The notes under the pieces are model-generated. The model was not told the DNA's origin, made no database searches, and saw only the letters and a list, made by a program, of their open reading frames with translations. Made by a program: the position numbers and the translations under genes. A stretch of DNA of 64,000 nucleotides from Delphinus delphis (lineage: Eukaryota; Chordata; Mammalia; Artiodactyla; Delphinidae): contig NC_082686.1 of assembly GCF_949987515.2 (NCBI RefSeq), positions 49,577,559 through 49,641,558 of the forward strand, given 5' to 3'. Numbering within the stretch: the stretch's first letter is position 1; the number at the start of each line of letters is the position of its first letter. Shown here in pieces: positions 34,544-45,800 of this stretch.

Positions 34544-37044
34544 CTGTATAACAATCCACCTTCTTTCAGGTACTTAGTGTGAATTAGTACCACTGGTTTT
34601 GTGCTGGAAGAAAAACTTGGCAACATTAGTAACTCTCAGAAACCTTTCTCTAAGGAGCCTGCCATAGCCTTCTTCCCACAGCGAAGTTAAACTTCAAAAG
34701 CAGTTGCACATTTTCTTGAGTGTCCTCGTGCAAATGTGTTGATTTTCCTATTAAGATACAATAGGCCATAGTTCAGGAAAATATATTTGGGGTGTGATAT
34801 ACCTCAGAATTGTAAATCATTGAGCAATTTTTAGAAAACATTTGCTGGAAACCTGGAAATAGACATACTACCCTCTTCTCTCTCCTTTCAAACACATACA
34901 TCTGTTACATCTATAACTTCTTATCTGAGGTTGAAATAATATGAATTTGAGGGGAAGGATATTTGTATACATTTGTATTTGTATTATATATTATGATTGA
35001 ATACTGGAACTAAAGGTTCCTAAGACCAAAATTGAACTAGAAAATGTGAACACATAATACCAAAAATTTTAGCATTTCTTCTTAGGTGACTGAATTGATA
35101 AATTAAGACACCATGGCAAAGTCAACTACCAGCCCAGACTTATACTAAGCAGCTGTGCTGTTCCATGGGCTCAAGGTGCCAGTGAAATCATAGGATCTGG
35201 CCAAACAATAATTTGCTCATAGTTGCTCTTACATTAGTCATTTTCATCACACCTCCAATTTTATATTCAATGACTGCTGATATCCAAACTTTTATCAGTG
35301 TACTATGAAGAATAAGAGTATTTTAGTGTAATAGTATTTGGCTTTAGACAGGACAATAATGTAAGTTTGGGATTTTGAAATCTGCTTACCTTCTCCAGTG
35401 AATTGCGGCTAGTGGGTGGGGAGCTGTCTGGGAAAAAGTAGATGTGGCAGAAATCTTTCTTACCTGACACATAAGGAGGTGGATTCATACCCACACATCA
35501 TATTTGTTCTGTGGATTTTTTTTTTGATAAAATTACTTACTGTGTTTGAAAGCTATAGATTTGAGTTGGTAAAAATTTTAATTAGAAATATCTTTGCCAT
35601 TTAAACTACCATCACTTTGCCATTTGCCAGTGAAATGTGTCAATACAAAATCATGAATATCAAAGAAATGATTTTCACAATTAGCATACTTTTAAGTTCT
35701 GGCTCACTCTTTTCTTTACCAGGAGTCTCAGGGATTTTTAGAGAGAACAACGTAATGCAGGTCTTATAAGACTGCAGTTAAGCCCTTGATAGGTTGGAAA
35801 TTGCTGTGGAGCTTTAATTTTTGAAATATGTTTTCAACGAAAGATAAAATAGATGTGATGACATAAAGAAGCAAAACAAATAACAACCTTTCAAAAAGAT
35901 TCAACGTAATTGTTACAAAGTGACAAACCTTTTAGAACCACTCTCATACATTTCAGCAAGAATTGTGTTGTTTTGCATTACAGTTTTTATAGAGCTTCTG
36001 TAATAGTGGTTCATAAAATGTGTGCAGAAATTATCTACGGAGGTTGGAGGTAGAAAAGACCTGCTAGAGCATCTATTTCATTTACAAGCCATCAATAACT
36101 AATGTAGGACACACAGTAATGCAACACTAAGGTTATACATTTAAACACAGAAGTCAGGAAATGCAAAAATCAAGGATCTCATAATAACATCAAATACCCA
36201 CAGTGCACAGAGAAAATGTTTTTGATTGCTAATTATACTGTTAAGTGTTATACCTTAAAATGAAGCACATGAAATATAAACAGGCTAATGTTCCCTTGAG
36301 ATACTTAAGTTGCATTTCCTGGCTTTTATGTTTAAATTGGAAACTTTAAAATTTCATTGACATAGATTTTTATTTTTCATTTCCTTCCTTTATTTTTGAA
36401 GAAGATGAAAAAAAAAGTTGTCCATTGATCACCAATGTCGTTAACAGTGCTAAGAGTTACGCTCAGCCTCCATAGAGCTTTCTGACCTGATTTTAAAATT
36501 AGACTGGTAAAATTAACCAGAATCATGGCCACAGTCCTCAGGATGTGGTCTTCTAGGTTTCTGAGCATGGGCCTGATGTGGTTGGACCCTTTCATTTAAA
36601 CATGGAGCTGCCTTCCCTAAATAAATAGACTCTGTGTCGTGTTTGTAGATTTCTAAATTTTTACAAAGTACAATTTGAAAGGAATATGGGGTATTTATAT
36701 GTCCACATCTGATAAATATTGATTTGAGGAAGCCTTTTTAAGAGGATAGAGGCTCCCTTTCAAAACACTACTCTAAATAAGGATAATTAAAAGGAAGAGG
36801 ATAGGGGAAGATCTATCCATGCAGAACACAGCAGTAGAAAAAATACCTGGGCTGTGAGATTGGAAATGGAATATAAACTTCAATCAGAGAATTGATCATG
36901 GTAAAGACATCGATGGGGTAAAGAAAAGAAGAACTTAGGAAGTAGGTGACAGCCTTCATTGATTCTCTACTGTTTATGGTGTAAAGTCCAAATGCCTAAC
37001 ACCATAAACAAAGTCTCCCCAATTTACCTCCAGCTTACCTCTTG
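34544..37044. other. unassigned sequence
   Basis: About 2.5 kb, AT-rich, with no repeat family recognised and no open frame above about 72 codons. Confidence 0.4.
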
Positions 37045-37577
37045 TGTTAGGCAGAGTCACGGACCCCCAAGATGTCCATGTCCTAATCCCCAGAACCCGT
37101 GGCTATGTTACTGTACATAGCAAAAGAAATTTTGCAGATGTGGTTAAGGATCTTGAGATGGGGGGATTATTCTGGAATATCTGATGTGGTTAAGGATCTT
37201 AAGATAGGGTGATTACTCTGGAATACCTGAGTGGGCCCAAGGTAATCATGTGGGTCCTTACAAGGGACAGAGGGAGGCAGGAGAGTCAGAGAAGGAGACA
37301 CACAGTAGAAGCAGAGGTTGGAGTTATGCAGTTGCTGGCTTTGAAGATGGAAAATGGCCATAGGCCCAGGAATGCAGGTGGCCTCTAGAGGCTGGAAAAT
37401 CAAGGAATGGATTCTGAGTCTCCAGAAGGAGAGCAGCCCTGCTGATACCTTGATTTTAGCCCCATAAGAACCATTTGGTCTTCTGACCTTCAAAATTGTA
37501 AGACAATAAATTTGTGTTGTTTTTAAGCAACCAGTTCTGTGATGATTTGTTACAACAGCAATAAGGAAATTAATACA
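37045..37577 (+). mobile_element. ERVL-MaLR-type LTR (MLT1-like)
   Basis: A solitary LTR of about 530 bp starting tgttaggcagagtcacggac and ending with 'aggaaattaataca'. It contains the conserved blocks 'gatgtccatgtcctaatccc', 'tttgcagatgtggttaagga', 'gctggctttgaagatggaaa', 'ataaatttgtgttgttttta' (polyadenylation region) and 'gatttgttacaacagcaata'. The internal segment 37137-37182 is tandemly duplicated. Subfamily assignment is from memory. Confidence 0.7.
37137..37228. repeat. 46-bp tandem duplication inside the LTR
   Basis: Two 46-bp units (37137-37182 and 37183-37228) starting gatgtggttaaggatctt, differing at five positions. The divergence shows it is not recent. Confidence 0.93.
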
Positions 37578-38494
37578 CCTCTATATACTGATAATAATAA
37601 CATCATATTACTTTGTCTCAAACATGCCATCTATTGCAAGACAAAACTAATTTCATAAGAGACTCGGAGGTGTGTACAAAACACAAACATTTGTTTTATG
37701 TGTTAATTGCTTATCTTAATCAATGCAATATAAAATATTATCTTTTTAAATATGACAATCAAATTTGAGCCCAAGTTTTCCTTACTCAGAATCTAAAGAT
37801 TCTTCTGATTTTCTTTAGGCTATTGGAAATTGTGTAGTTTGATTTTGACATGTTGCTTTTCATAACCCACACTCACAATTTCTTTAGAGATAGACGTTGT
37901 CATTTTGAGGTGTTCTGTTTGCATTTGCTTCTTGTTAATTCATAGATCCTTTTTTTCTTTAATTGAATTATATGTTGTTGGAAGTTTAATAGCTTCTCTT
38001 GAAAACCTAGTAGGAACATTTTTCAGGCAGATGTTGGTGCCCCAGAGATAGTCCTCATGATGTATGAATCAGCCATGCTATGCTTCACTGCTTTTAAAAG
38101 TCTTATGATTTATTCTCAAACACTGGCAATGTCTTCTGTCTCTAATTGCATTACCTGGATATGACAGACAATCTTCTGCATACTCAAGCTGCCTCATAGT
38201 GTAATCTTTTTTGAAGACATTTAAGTGACAATTAGAGATACATATTTCAGTGAAAATTCAATTGCATGTAACACTACCAGTGCAAGAACTCAAATGAGTT
38301 AATGAACAAACACCTTTTAGGCATGCTAGTTTCCTATACTCAGGACAAAACAATTGGGTTGCATCTTACTCCTCTGCTTTTCAGCTGAGAAGATTATTTT
38401 ATATTGATTATTGATACATCTTGATTTTTAAAGGCATCAAACAAAAAACTTGCCCTTTTGGGATCCAGGAAGTATGGTAATAATATGAATAGCT
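37578..38494. other. unassigned AT-rich sequence
   Basis: Nothing recognised. Confidence 0.4.
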
Positions 38495-38640
38495 AACACA
38501 ACACAGTCCAGATGAGGAAAATGAGGCTGGGATAAGATAAATAACTTCCCCAAGATCACAGGGTTAGCAGGTAGCAGAGGTAGCACTTACATAGAGTGTG
38601 CTCTCTCTCTCTCTCTCTCTAAAGCCTAGGCTTTTAGCCA
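38495..38640 (-). repeat. MIR fragment with a (CT)n tract
   Basis: 'cagatgaggaaaatgaggct', then 'caagatcacagggttagcag', matches reverse MIR. A (CT)n tract at 38599-38620 interrupts its end. Confidence 0.65.
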
Positions 38641-38779
38641 CTGCGCCCCTCACCCCCTCTCCTGTTCTCACAAGTTAGTTTATTACTAAACTTCTTGGTG
38701 ATTCATCAACATGTGGTCTTCTTTCCAGCCTCTGTGTGGTTGGGTACATGGTCTCTACTTCTCCACCTGGCAACTTCTC

Positions 38780-38975
38780 TGAGCAGAGTGGTTAAGGAAA
38801 TGTGTCCTAGGCTTAAGTGACTAGAGTTCTGCCCCCACCACTTACTAACTAGGCCTCAGCAGCCTCGTTCCTAAAACGCAGATTACTTAGTTTATGTCTC
38901 ATAGTTTTGCAGTGAGGATTAAGTGAAATAATACAGATAAAGTATTTAGCAACAATGCCAGGGACATAAGAAATT
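38780..38975 (+). repeat. MIR SINE
   Basis: 'gagcagagtggttaaggaaa', then 'cccaccacttactaactagg', 'cctcagcagcctcgttccta' and 'agtgaggattaagtgaaata' follow MIR in order. The tRNA-like head is partly kept. Confidence 0.8.
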
Positions 38976-39207
38976 ATACTTAATGAGAAGGATAAGAGGA
39001 AGAAAATAAGAATGATACATATGTTACTTTCTTTCCAACAACTTCTACCATTTCTCATAGCATAAAATTCTTATCCCCTTCAATTCGATGATAGTCAGGA
39101 AGCACATTTTGACCATCGGCTTTGTGCTAGTTTTACTATCATCAAAGGAATCAGTGGTGCTACAAGAAGTGTAAAGATGCTTGTAATGGGGAGAGCTTCC
39201 ATGTGGT

Positions 39208-40140
39208 GTCAAAGAACAACAGAGTCAGACACTAGTTAAAGGTGGTAAAGACAGAGTTTATTCCTTATTTTCACAATAGGGGAAAAGAGACTTCAGTGTG
39301 GGACTGAGCTCAATTCCTAATACAATAAGGACAAATGAGGATTTACAGCCAAAGAGCAGAGTGAGCAGGGTCGGTAGGGGGAAAATTACTAAGAGGAGAC
39401 ATCAAGGGTTGTGGGATTCTTGCTAAACCAATTTAATAAGATTCTTGCTGAAGACAAGGTGATCAGATATCAAAATGAGAGATAAGAACTTGATCAGATA
39501 TGAAGAGTGATCAGATATCAAGGATACGGGAATGACTTATCAGAGTTCTTGCTAAAACTGGGTTTAGCAGGGACGGACATGGAAGGCCAAGTCAAGGCCA
39601 TGTCAGGAAAAAGGCTCAGAGAAGCCTAACTAAATTTTGGTCAAGGAGAGAGTCTTTGTCAGGGGCAATCAATGGCCAGCTGTGAGGGAAGACCCTCTTT
39701 TCCTCTCAATATTCTCTTTCCTCTTCCTGCTTTAGTTAACGTAATATTTGTTTGCAGACTTTTATGGGGTAGACTTATATAAGGCCCTTTCTTTGCAAGT
39801 AGTGCTTGCAGAAGGAGGGTTGACAGGAGACTCTCCAATCAGTGTGACAATCAGAGTGTCATCTTGTCCTGATGCTCAAAAATAATCTAGGAACCTCCCT
39901 CAATTATAACTTGGAAGTGAGTAGGTGAGCTCTGATGAAGTATTTTAAGGATTAAAAGTCTCAAAATTTGAAGAGCAGGGATATTTGGTCTTTGTTATGT
40001 AGGCCCCTCTATTCTATACCAAAAGGTACGTTTCTAGGTGTGGGGCAACACAGTTGCAAGGAGCCCATGTGAGTTACTGCTCCTTATTGCTGGGTGAATC
40101 TAGAAGATGACATTATCTACTACCTATTTGGGATACTACA
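39208..40140 (-). mobile_element. possible LTR or other retroelement of unknown family
   Basis: The left edge, 'tgtcaaagaacaacagagtc' followed by 'gacagagtttattccttatt', looks like the reverse of an LTR U5/polyadenylation region. A 10-mer gatcagatat occurs three times (39471-39480, 39492-39501, 39509-39518). The right limit is a guess based on a CA end, and no target duplication is visible. Confidence 0.3.
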
Positions 40141-40954
40141 TCGCTCACAGTTGCCTGATCTGAATAGGCACTGGATCTCAATGAAATTATAACAATTTTT
40201 TTTTAACTGAAGAATCTTAAATGACTTTATGTTTTGTTTTTACAGGGTAGGCTGTCCCTTTCACTAAACAGCAAGGCTTTTAAATTCTCACATTTACTGA
40301 TTATAACACTTCCTCTGAGGTATTTGTAAAAACCTTTACTTGTTCCAAAGATATGGTAAACTAAATGATAATATCTCTTTAGAAGCATCTTCTGCATGGT
40401 TGACTTAATGTTGATGGATCACTTTTACCTTAGAAATAAATGTGTATGTGAATGCACGCACACATGCAACATAGACACATACACATGTAGATCCAGCAGG
40501 AGCAAAGAGGAATAGTTTGGTGCCATTTAAATAAAAGCTTTGATTTTAGAAGAAAATTGGAAATTAGAGACAAATCTCAAAGAAGGGAAAAATTTTATAA
40601 ACGTGGGAGAAACCACTATTTTTGCTATTCTCTGATCTTTGGTATATTATTTATCTAGTAGGTTGCAGCAAACTGTAATATTTGAAAAAGGTCAGATTCA
40701 CGTACCATATTTGAATAATGTAGGCAGCAGGGGTCTAGAGAATTATCATACTTAGACGAGGAAGTGTGATTTTCCAGCCTGGACTCATTTCTGCCCCTGA
40801 TTTGTTGTTTGACCTGAAGTGAGTCATTCTCTTCTTTGTCTGTCAATGGTGATAATGAGATCTCTTTTTTCTCTTTCTAATATAGATGTTGTGAAGAATG
40901 CAATAATCTGCTAACTGACCTTTCCCCTTTATATACTATCTCCTGAAACTACCT
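40141..40954. other. unassigned AT-rich sequence
   Basis: Nothing recognised apart from a short degenerate CA-rich patch at about 40450-40490. Confidence 0.4.
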
Positions 40955-41075
40955 ACATACTGCCTTCTGAAAACACTGCTTTGCACCCAATCCCCCTGTT
41001 CAAAAATCCCTATATCTTCTCCATGGTATGATATCTAAAGTCCTCCCCATTTTAATCCCAAGCAATTGCTGACCA
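40955..41075 (+). repeat. L2 LINE fragment
   Basis: 'cccctgttcaaaaatcccta', then 'gatatctaaagtcctcccca', follows the L2 3' region. Diverged. Confidence 0.5.
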
Positions 41076-41084
41076 TCTTCAATG

Positions 41085-41245
41085 TGCTAGACATTGTACT
41101 GTGCACTTTTAATAATAACCCTTAGTCTTCAGACCACTGTGAGCATAGCTATTAATGCTCATACCCTTTTAAATATAAAGAAAATCTTCAACAGCACAAG
41201 GTTGAAGACAGGCCTGTTGGATTCTTGGTTTTTGCTCTTTCCACA
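41085..41245 (-). repeat. MIR fragment
   Basis: 'gtgctagacattgtactgtg', then 'aataacccttagtcttcaga', matches reverse MIR. Strongly diverged. Confidence 0.5.
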
Positions 41246-41280
41246 TGCATATTCATGCTGTTGCTACTTAGGTCTTACCT

Positions 41281-41314
41281 TTACACGCACACGCACAAAC
41301 ACACACACACACAC
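41281..41314. repeat. imperfect (AC)n microsatellite
   Basis: AC-rich tract with G and A interruptions. Confidence 0.85.
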
Positions 41315-41589
41315 AATCTTTTCTTTAGAACTTTATGTCCCACCCGCTTTCATAAAGGATGCAACGTGGGACAATAAAATTCAGGTGTATAACAACACCA
41401 TTGCATTAGAAATAAAGAAAACAAGAACTATGTAAAGGAGGAGGAAACAGGCATTTTATCTCCGGAATGTATCCCCAAACCATTTACTTACTACCGTTGT
41501 ACTGCCACCAATACAAGCTTCTTGCATGGCTGCAGCAGTGGCCACCTACCTTTAGATTCCTACTCCACTGTAGCCTATACCTTTCAAGT

Positions 41590-41914
41590 TCTATACAGAG
41601 GGTACAGTGACTATTTTAAAACATAAACCATGGCATCTGCTTAAAATATTCTACTGGTTCCCATTATATTTAGGGTACAATGTCATGACCTCTCTACCAT
41701 GATCTTCAGGGCTATATATGATCCATTTCACACTCAGATCTCAATCTTCAATTCTTTCCCTTCCTCATCCACTTTTCTTCAATCATTGATGACCTTCTTA
41801 GAACAGTACATCCTGCCCCAGGTTGTTTTGCTTTTGTTGTTACCCAACCGTCGTATGTTCTAACCCTAGCTCTTCATGTGAATAGTCCCTTCTCATCATT
41901 CAGATATTAGCTCC
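41590..41914 (+). repeat. L2 LINE 3' region
   Basis: Blocks 'attctactggttcccattat', 'atttagggtacaatgtcatg', 'cttcagggctatatatgatc' and 'catcctgccccaggttgttt' are in L2 consensus order. It is probably the same insertion as the L2 piece at 40955, interrupted by the MIR. Confidence 0.65.
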
Positions 41915-42180
41915 TAGTTTGCTAGTTCTAGGTCAGTATATGTAAACATACACCATCCTTTTTGTTAATGGCTGCATGGTATTTATCATACGGATGCAAC
42001 TTGATTCAGTTAACCTTTCTTCTACCAGTAGGCATTCAGGTTCTGCCCAGTGTTTTCCAACTACAAAAAAGAAAATACCTCTGCAATATGAATGACTACA
42101 TATGCATATCAACATACTCGAAGGAGATTATTTATAAAAATAATTGCATGAATTGGAATTACTAGATCAAAAATTATGGA
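41915..42180 (-). mobile_element. old L1 ORF2 C-terminal fragment
   Basis: 'aatggctgcatggtatttat', then 'accagtaggcattcaggttc' and 'attggaattactagatcaaa', is the reverse of the decayed ORF2 end of an old L1. Confidence 0.6.
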
Positions 42181-42236
42181 ATGATTATTTTGATAAATTT
42201 TGCCAGGACAGAGAGTTTGATTTTATTTAATTTTAT

Positions 42237-42590
42237 TTTGTTCAGCTTTATTGAGGTAAAATTGACAAATAAAAACTGTGTGTATTTAAGGTGTACGACA
42301 TGATGATTTGATATATGCATACAGTGTGAAATAATTATCTCAATAAAATTAATTAACAAATCCATCACCTCACATATTTACTGTTTTTTTTGGTTTGAAT
42401 GTGGAAGATCTATTCTGTTAGCAAATTTCAAGCATACAATATAGTATTATTAACCATAGTCATCACACTGTATATTAGATCCCCAGAACTTATTCATCTT
42501 ATAAGTGAAGGTTTGTACCTTTGACTAACATCTCCCCATTTTTCCCACTCAGCCCTTGGTAACTGCTGTTCTACTCAGAGAGTTTAATTT
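42237..42590 (-). mobile_element. old L1 3' UTR fragment
   Basis: It starts 'cagctttattgaggtaaaat' and continues 'taaggtgtacgacatgatga', the same L1 3' UTR type as at 12853. 5'-truncated. Confidence 0.85.
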
Positions 42591-43652
42591 TAAAGCATAA
42601 TTTAGTGAATTTTTAAAGACTAAGCTAAGGTACTCATAATGTGTAGCTTTATGAAGCTCTAACTTGATCCAAGGATAGAGCTTAGAAAGCCTTCAGGATT
42701 GGTTGGTTTAAATGATTTTCCTAGATGTGCACTTTCCTTAGCAGGTCTCTAGATATGAATTATTTCCTGAACAGTGCCTCCTGTATTCCTTGTTACTAAC
42801 TAAAGGATGAGCCAGAGCCTTAGTGGTACGGAATAAAAGCAAGAGTTGACCTCCTGCTATGCACACTGGAAAGCCTGAGCTGTATATTTGCCTGGATGGA
42901 GGGTCCCAAGCTTCTCTATGGGGATGAGCCAGGAGTCTCCATTTACTGAACACCCATCCTCTGCCTTCTGCATGTTCAGAAGGGCTAGCACTGAGGTTGC
43001 CTCCTCATGTTTCTTCTGACTACACCAAAAAAAGCAGTCTTTCCTTTTTCTTTACTCCTTCCACACTTACTGGCTACACCATTTACTTGGTCCTAAAAAT
43101 ATACTATACCTTATAGTTTATTATTTATCCCTTTTATATGTCTTCCTTCTCTCACTTGGGTTATGTGGTGCTCAAGGGCAGCCTCTCTTATTTCCAAATC
43201 TCATTCAGCAACTCACTCATTCTAATACAAAAAGCAAGAATGATTATTTTACTGACTGTCCACACAGCTGAAAGGATCTGTGCCTCTCTGCACTCTTCAA
43301 ACCAGTATCCCTTTGGCTTATGATCATCCAGCAGGAGGCTACTTACCCTTAGCAGGAGCTGATCTCAGGTGTGGAATATTTTCCTTCGATATGAATCTCA
43401 TACCAGGATGAACCTTGACCTTGGCTTCATTAGCTGTTTTCTAACCAACTGAACCCATGACTAAACATTTTTAGGGCAAAATTTCCATTATGGCTCATTG
43501 TTAAGCTGACTGTAAGGGGAAAACAAGCTATATAGCCTTGGAGCAAAAAAACATCAAAAAGTTGCCAGTAAGAGAAAATTGGGGTTATATGGTACACTTC
43601 CTCAGTACACTTCCTCCGTAATGAGCGATGAAGTGATCCATTTATATATGAT

Positions 43653-43654
<2 letters not shown>
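42591..43654. other. unassigned sequence
   Basis: No gene and no recognised repeat. Confidence 0.4.

Positions 43655-43701
<47 letters not shown>
43655..43701. repeat. (AT)n microsatellite
   Basis: A pure AT tract of about 47 bp preceded by a degenerate 'tatatatgatcc' copy. Likely length-variable. Confidence 0.95.
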
Positions 43702-43703
<2 letters not shown>

Positions 43704-45257
43704 AAAAGACTGCTGAAATTAAATTTCTAGATGCAGTCATTATTGATGTTTTCATATCCTGGCACAGTAGCATTTGACAAGCCTGCACAAATTTTTGCTT
43801 TTGCTGCTGCAAAGCTAACAGTTTCAACAGTGCATACACTGCTAGGAAGATTTTGTTCTGATTTTTTCTGGAAGCTTTGCATATTATGGACACTCAGTCC
43901 GTATGATTGACAGGTTGTTTCCACGAGATACCTTAAAAGGCTGCAGGTACTACTTTTGGCCTGTTCCTAGGAAGAGAGCATTGACTGTATCCAGTGCTCT
44001 TTGAAATGAGGGATTAGTTTTCTAGGTACCATGAGCCACAACATTACCAAAATTAGTTGATTTTGTGTAAATTTTAATTTATTAAGCTGGGCATTTGATA
44101 TTGGTAATCATTGTCTTGTTACTCTTTGTTATGAAAAGATAGTCATTGTGTAGAAGGCTTAGCACAGTTGATGTAGCCCCTTGTTTATGAGTGGTTAGAA
44201 TTATTTGAGTTTTCATGCTGTGGCTACTCAGTATTTGACATGCAAGCTGTAGTAAAGGGGTGATTTAGACTCCACAAACCTTTTTGTCTCATTTTAGGTT
44301 TTGAAGTTTAGACCTTTTGAAACTACTTTTATCCAAAGTCAAACTTAAGAAACTAAGGTTATCTCTATAATAAATATATTGTTAGCAAAGGCAATTTTTT
44401 TCCTAGACATTGACTGCTTCACTTAGCAGCTCTTAAACCAATAGTCCTTTTTAGGATTAAAGACTATTACATGTAATTTTTTAAAACCTCAGTATATTGT
44501 GGCATTTCTTGGCCCACAATAACTCCATAAATGCTTTCAGATGAACTTAATTTTTAAAATCTTTACAAATGCTTTGCTTCTGCTTAAGTATTTTACTGCT
44601 TTTCTTTACTTCTGTCTTTGAGGTCCATTATAAAATTCTTTTAATTGTTTAAATATCTCTTCTACCATTTATTCATTCAATTCACATTTATTGAGCACTA
44701 ACCCTTTCTTATGTAATATGAAAACATGCCTGCTGATAAAGCAGTTTCATCTTTGCTTGGGATGGTACCAACGTTTGAACATCAGGTAAACAGTTTTAGA
44801 AAGACCAGTATTTGCATATTGATATGTCAAATACGATGCTGTGTAACGGTACAAAAACTGAGTATTCCTAATCAGGGGATGTTGGAGATAGTAGAATAAA
44901 TAAAGGCTATGTGAGTAGTCGGGGGACTTTGCTAAGTCCATATGTGGTATAAAGAAATACAACACTGCAGACTGAAAAAACTCTGACAGTGCAGAATTGG
45001 TCATTTAGTATCCCTCACTTCCCGAGGCAATAGACTATTTGATGATTATGAACAAGCTTCTTTAATGCCCATCTTTATTCAAGCAAAGACTCAGAATTTA
45101 AAAAATTGTCTCAAGCTATTTCCTTCAGGTTGGATTGTGTGAAGCTGTTGTCTTCATCCCGCATTGATAAACGTCAAACATGTGAGTGTATTTTAATCAC
45201 GATCCTCATATTGCTAAAAGTTGTGGCTGTGAGTTGGTGATAAAATTGAGACAATTA
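43702..45257. other. unassigned AT-rich sequence
   Basis: Only a short L2-like tail in reverse ('ttcacatttattgagcacta', about 44655-44735) is recognisable. Confidence 0.4.
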
Positions 45258-45800
45258 ACATTTTTAACCTTTTATTATGGGAAATTTCAAACACACACAT
45301 AATAAATGGAATAGTGTAATGAGCCCCTCTGTGTCCATCACCCAGCTTAAAATATTATCAATATTCAGCCATTCTTGTTTTATCTTTGCTTCCACCGACT
45401 CACCAGCCCTACGCAATTATTACTTGTAGTATTTTTTTTTTTTTGCCGTATGCGGATCTCTCACTGTTGTGGCCTCTCCCGTTGCGGAGCACAGGCTCCG
45501 GACGCGCAGGCTCAGTGGCCATGGCTCACGGGCCCAGCCACTCTGCGGCATGTGGGATCTTCCCGGACCGGGGCACGAACCCGTGTCCCCTGCATCGACA
45601 GGCAGACTCTCAACCACTGCGCTACCAGGGAAGCCCTATTTGTAGTATTTGAAATTCTTTTTTGTGAGATATAATTTAAAGACATTGAAATGCACAAATC
45701 TTAGCTGTACAATTTTCACAAATAAGTACACCCTTGTAACTCCACTTATACCATGATCAGCAGTGGGATTTGTATTTGTTATTGTAGCTGCTATAAATTC
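45258..45800 (-). mobile_element. old L1M-type 3' UTR fragment, split by a CHR SINE
   Basis: 'ccttttattatgggaaattt' and 'tgtccatcacccagcttaaa' at the left, and 'gagatataatttaaagacat' with 'agctgtacaattttcacaaa' at the right, are old L1 3' UTR blocks in reverse. The SINE at 45435-45636 separates them. Confidence 0.65.
45421..45650 (-). mobile_element. CHR SINE
   Basis: Minus-strand SINE (body 45435-45636) with a T-tract at the left, reverse B-box gggcacgaacc at 45571-45581 and reverse A-box ccactgcgcta at 45614-45624. Target duplication ta[c/t]ttgtagtattt lies at 45421-45434 and 45637-45650, 14 bp with one mismatch. It is the least-decayed CHR copy of the window. Confidence 0.96.

Noticed and set aside
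37167..37493. 108-codon minus-strand frame
   Set aside because: It is entirely antisense within an MLT1-like LTR.
41094..41435. 113-codon plus-strand frame
   Set aside because: It runs through a MIR fragment and an AC microsatellite, giving a THTHTH-like stretch. There is no sign of coding constraint.
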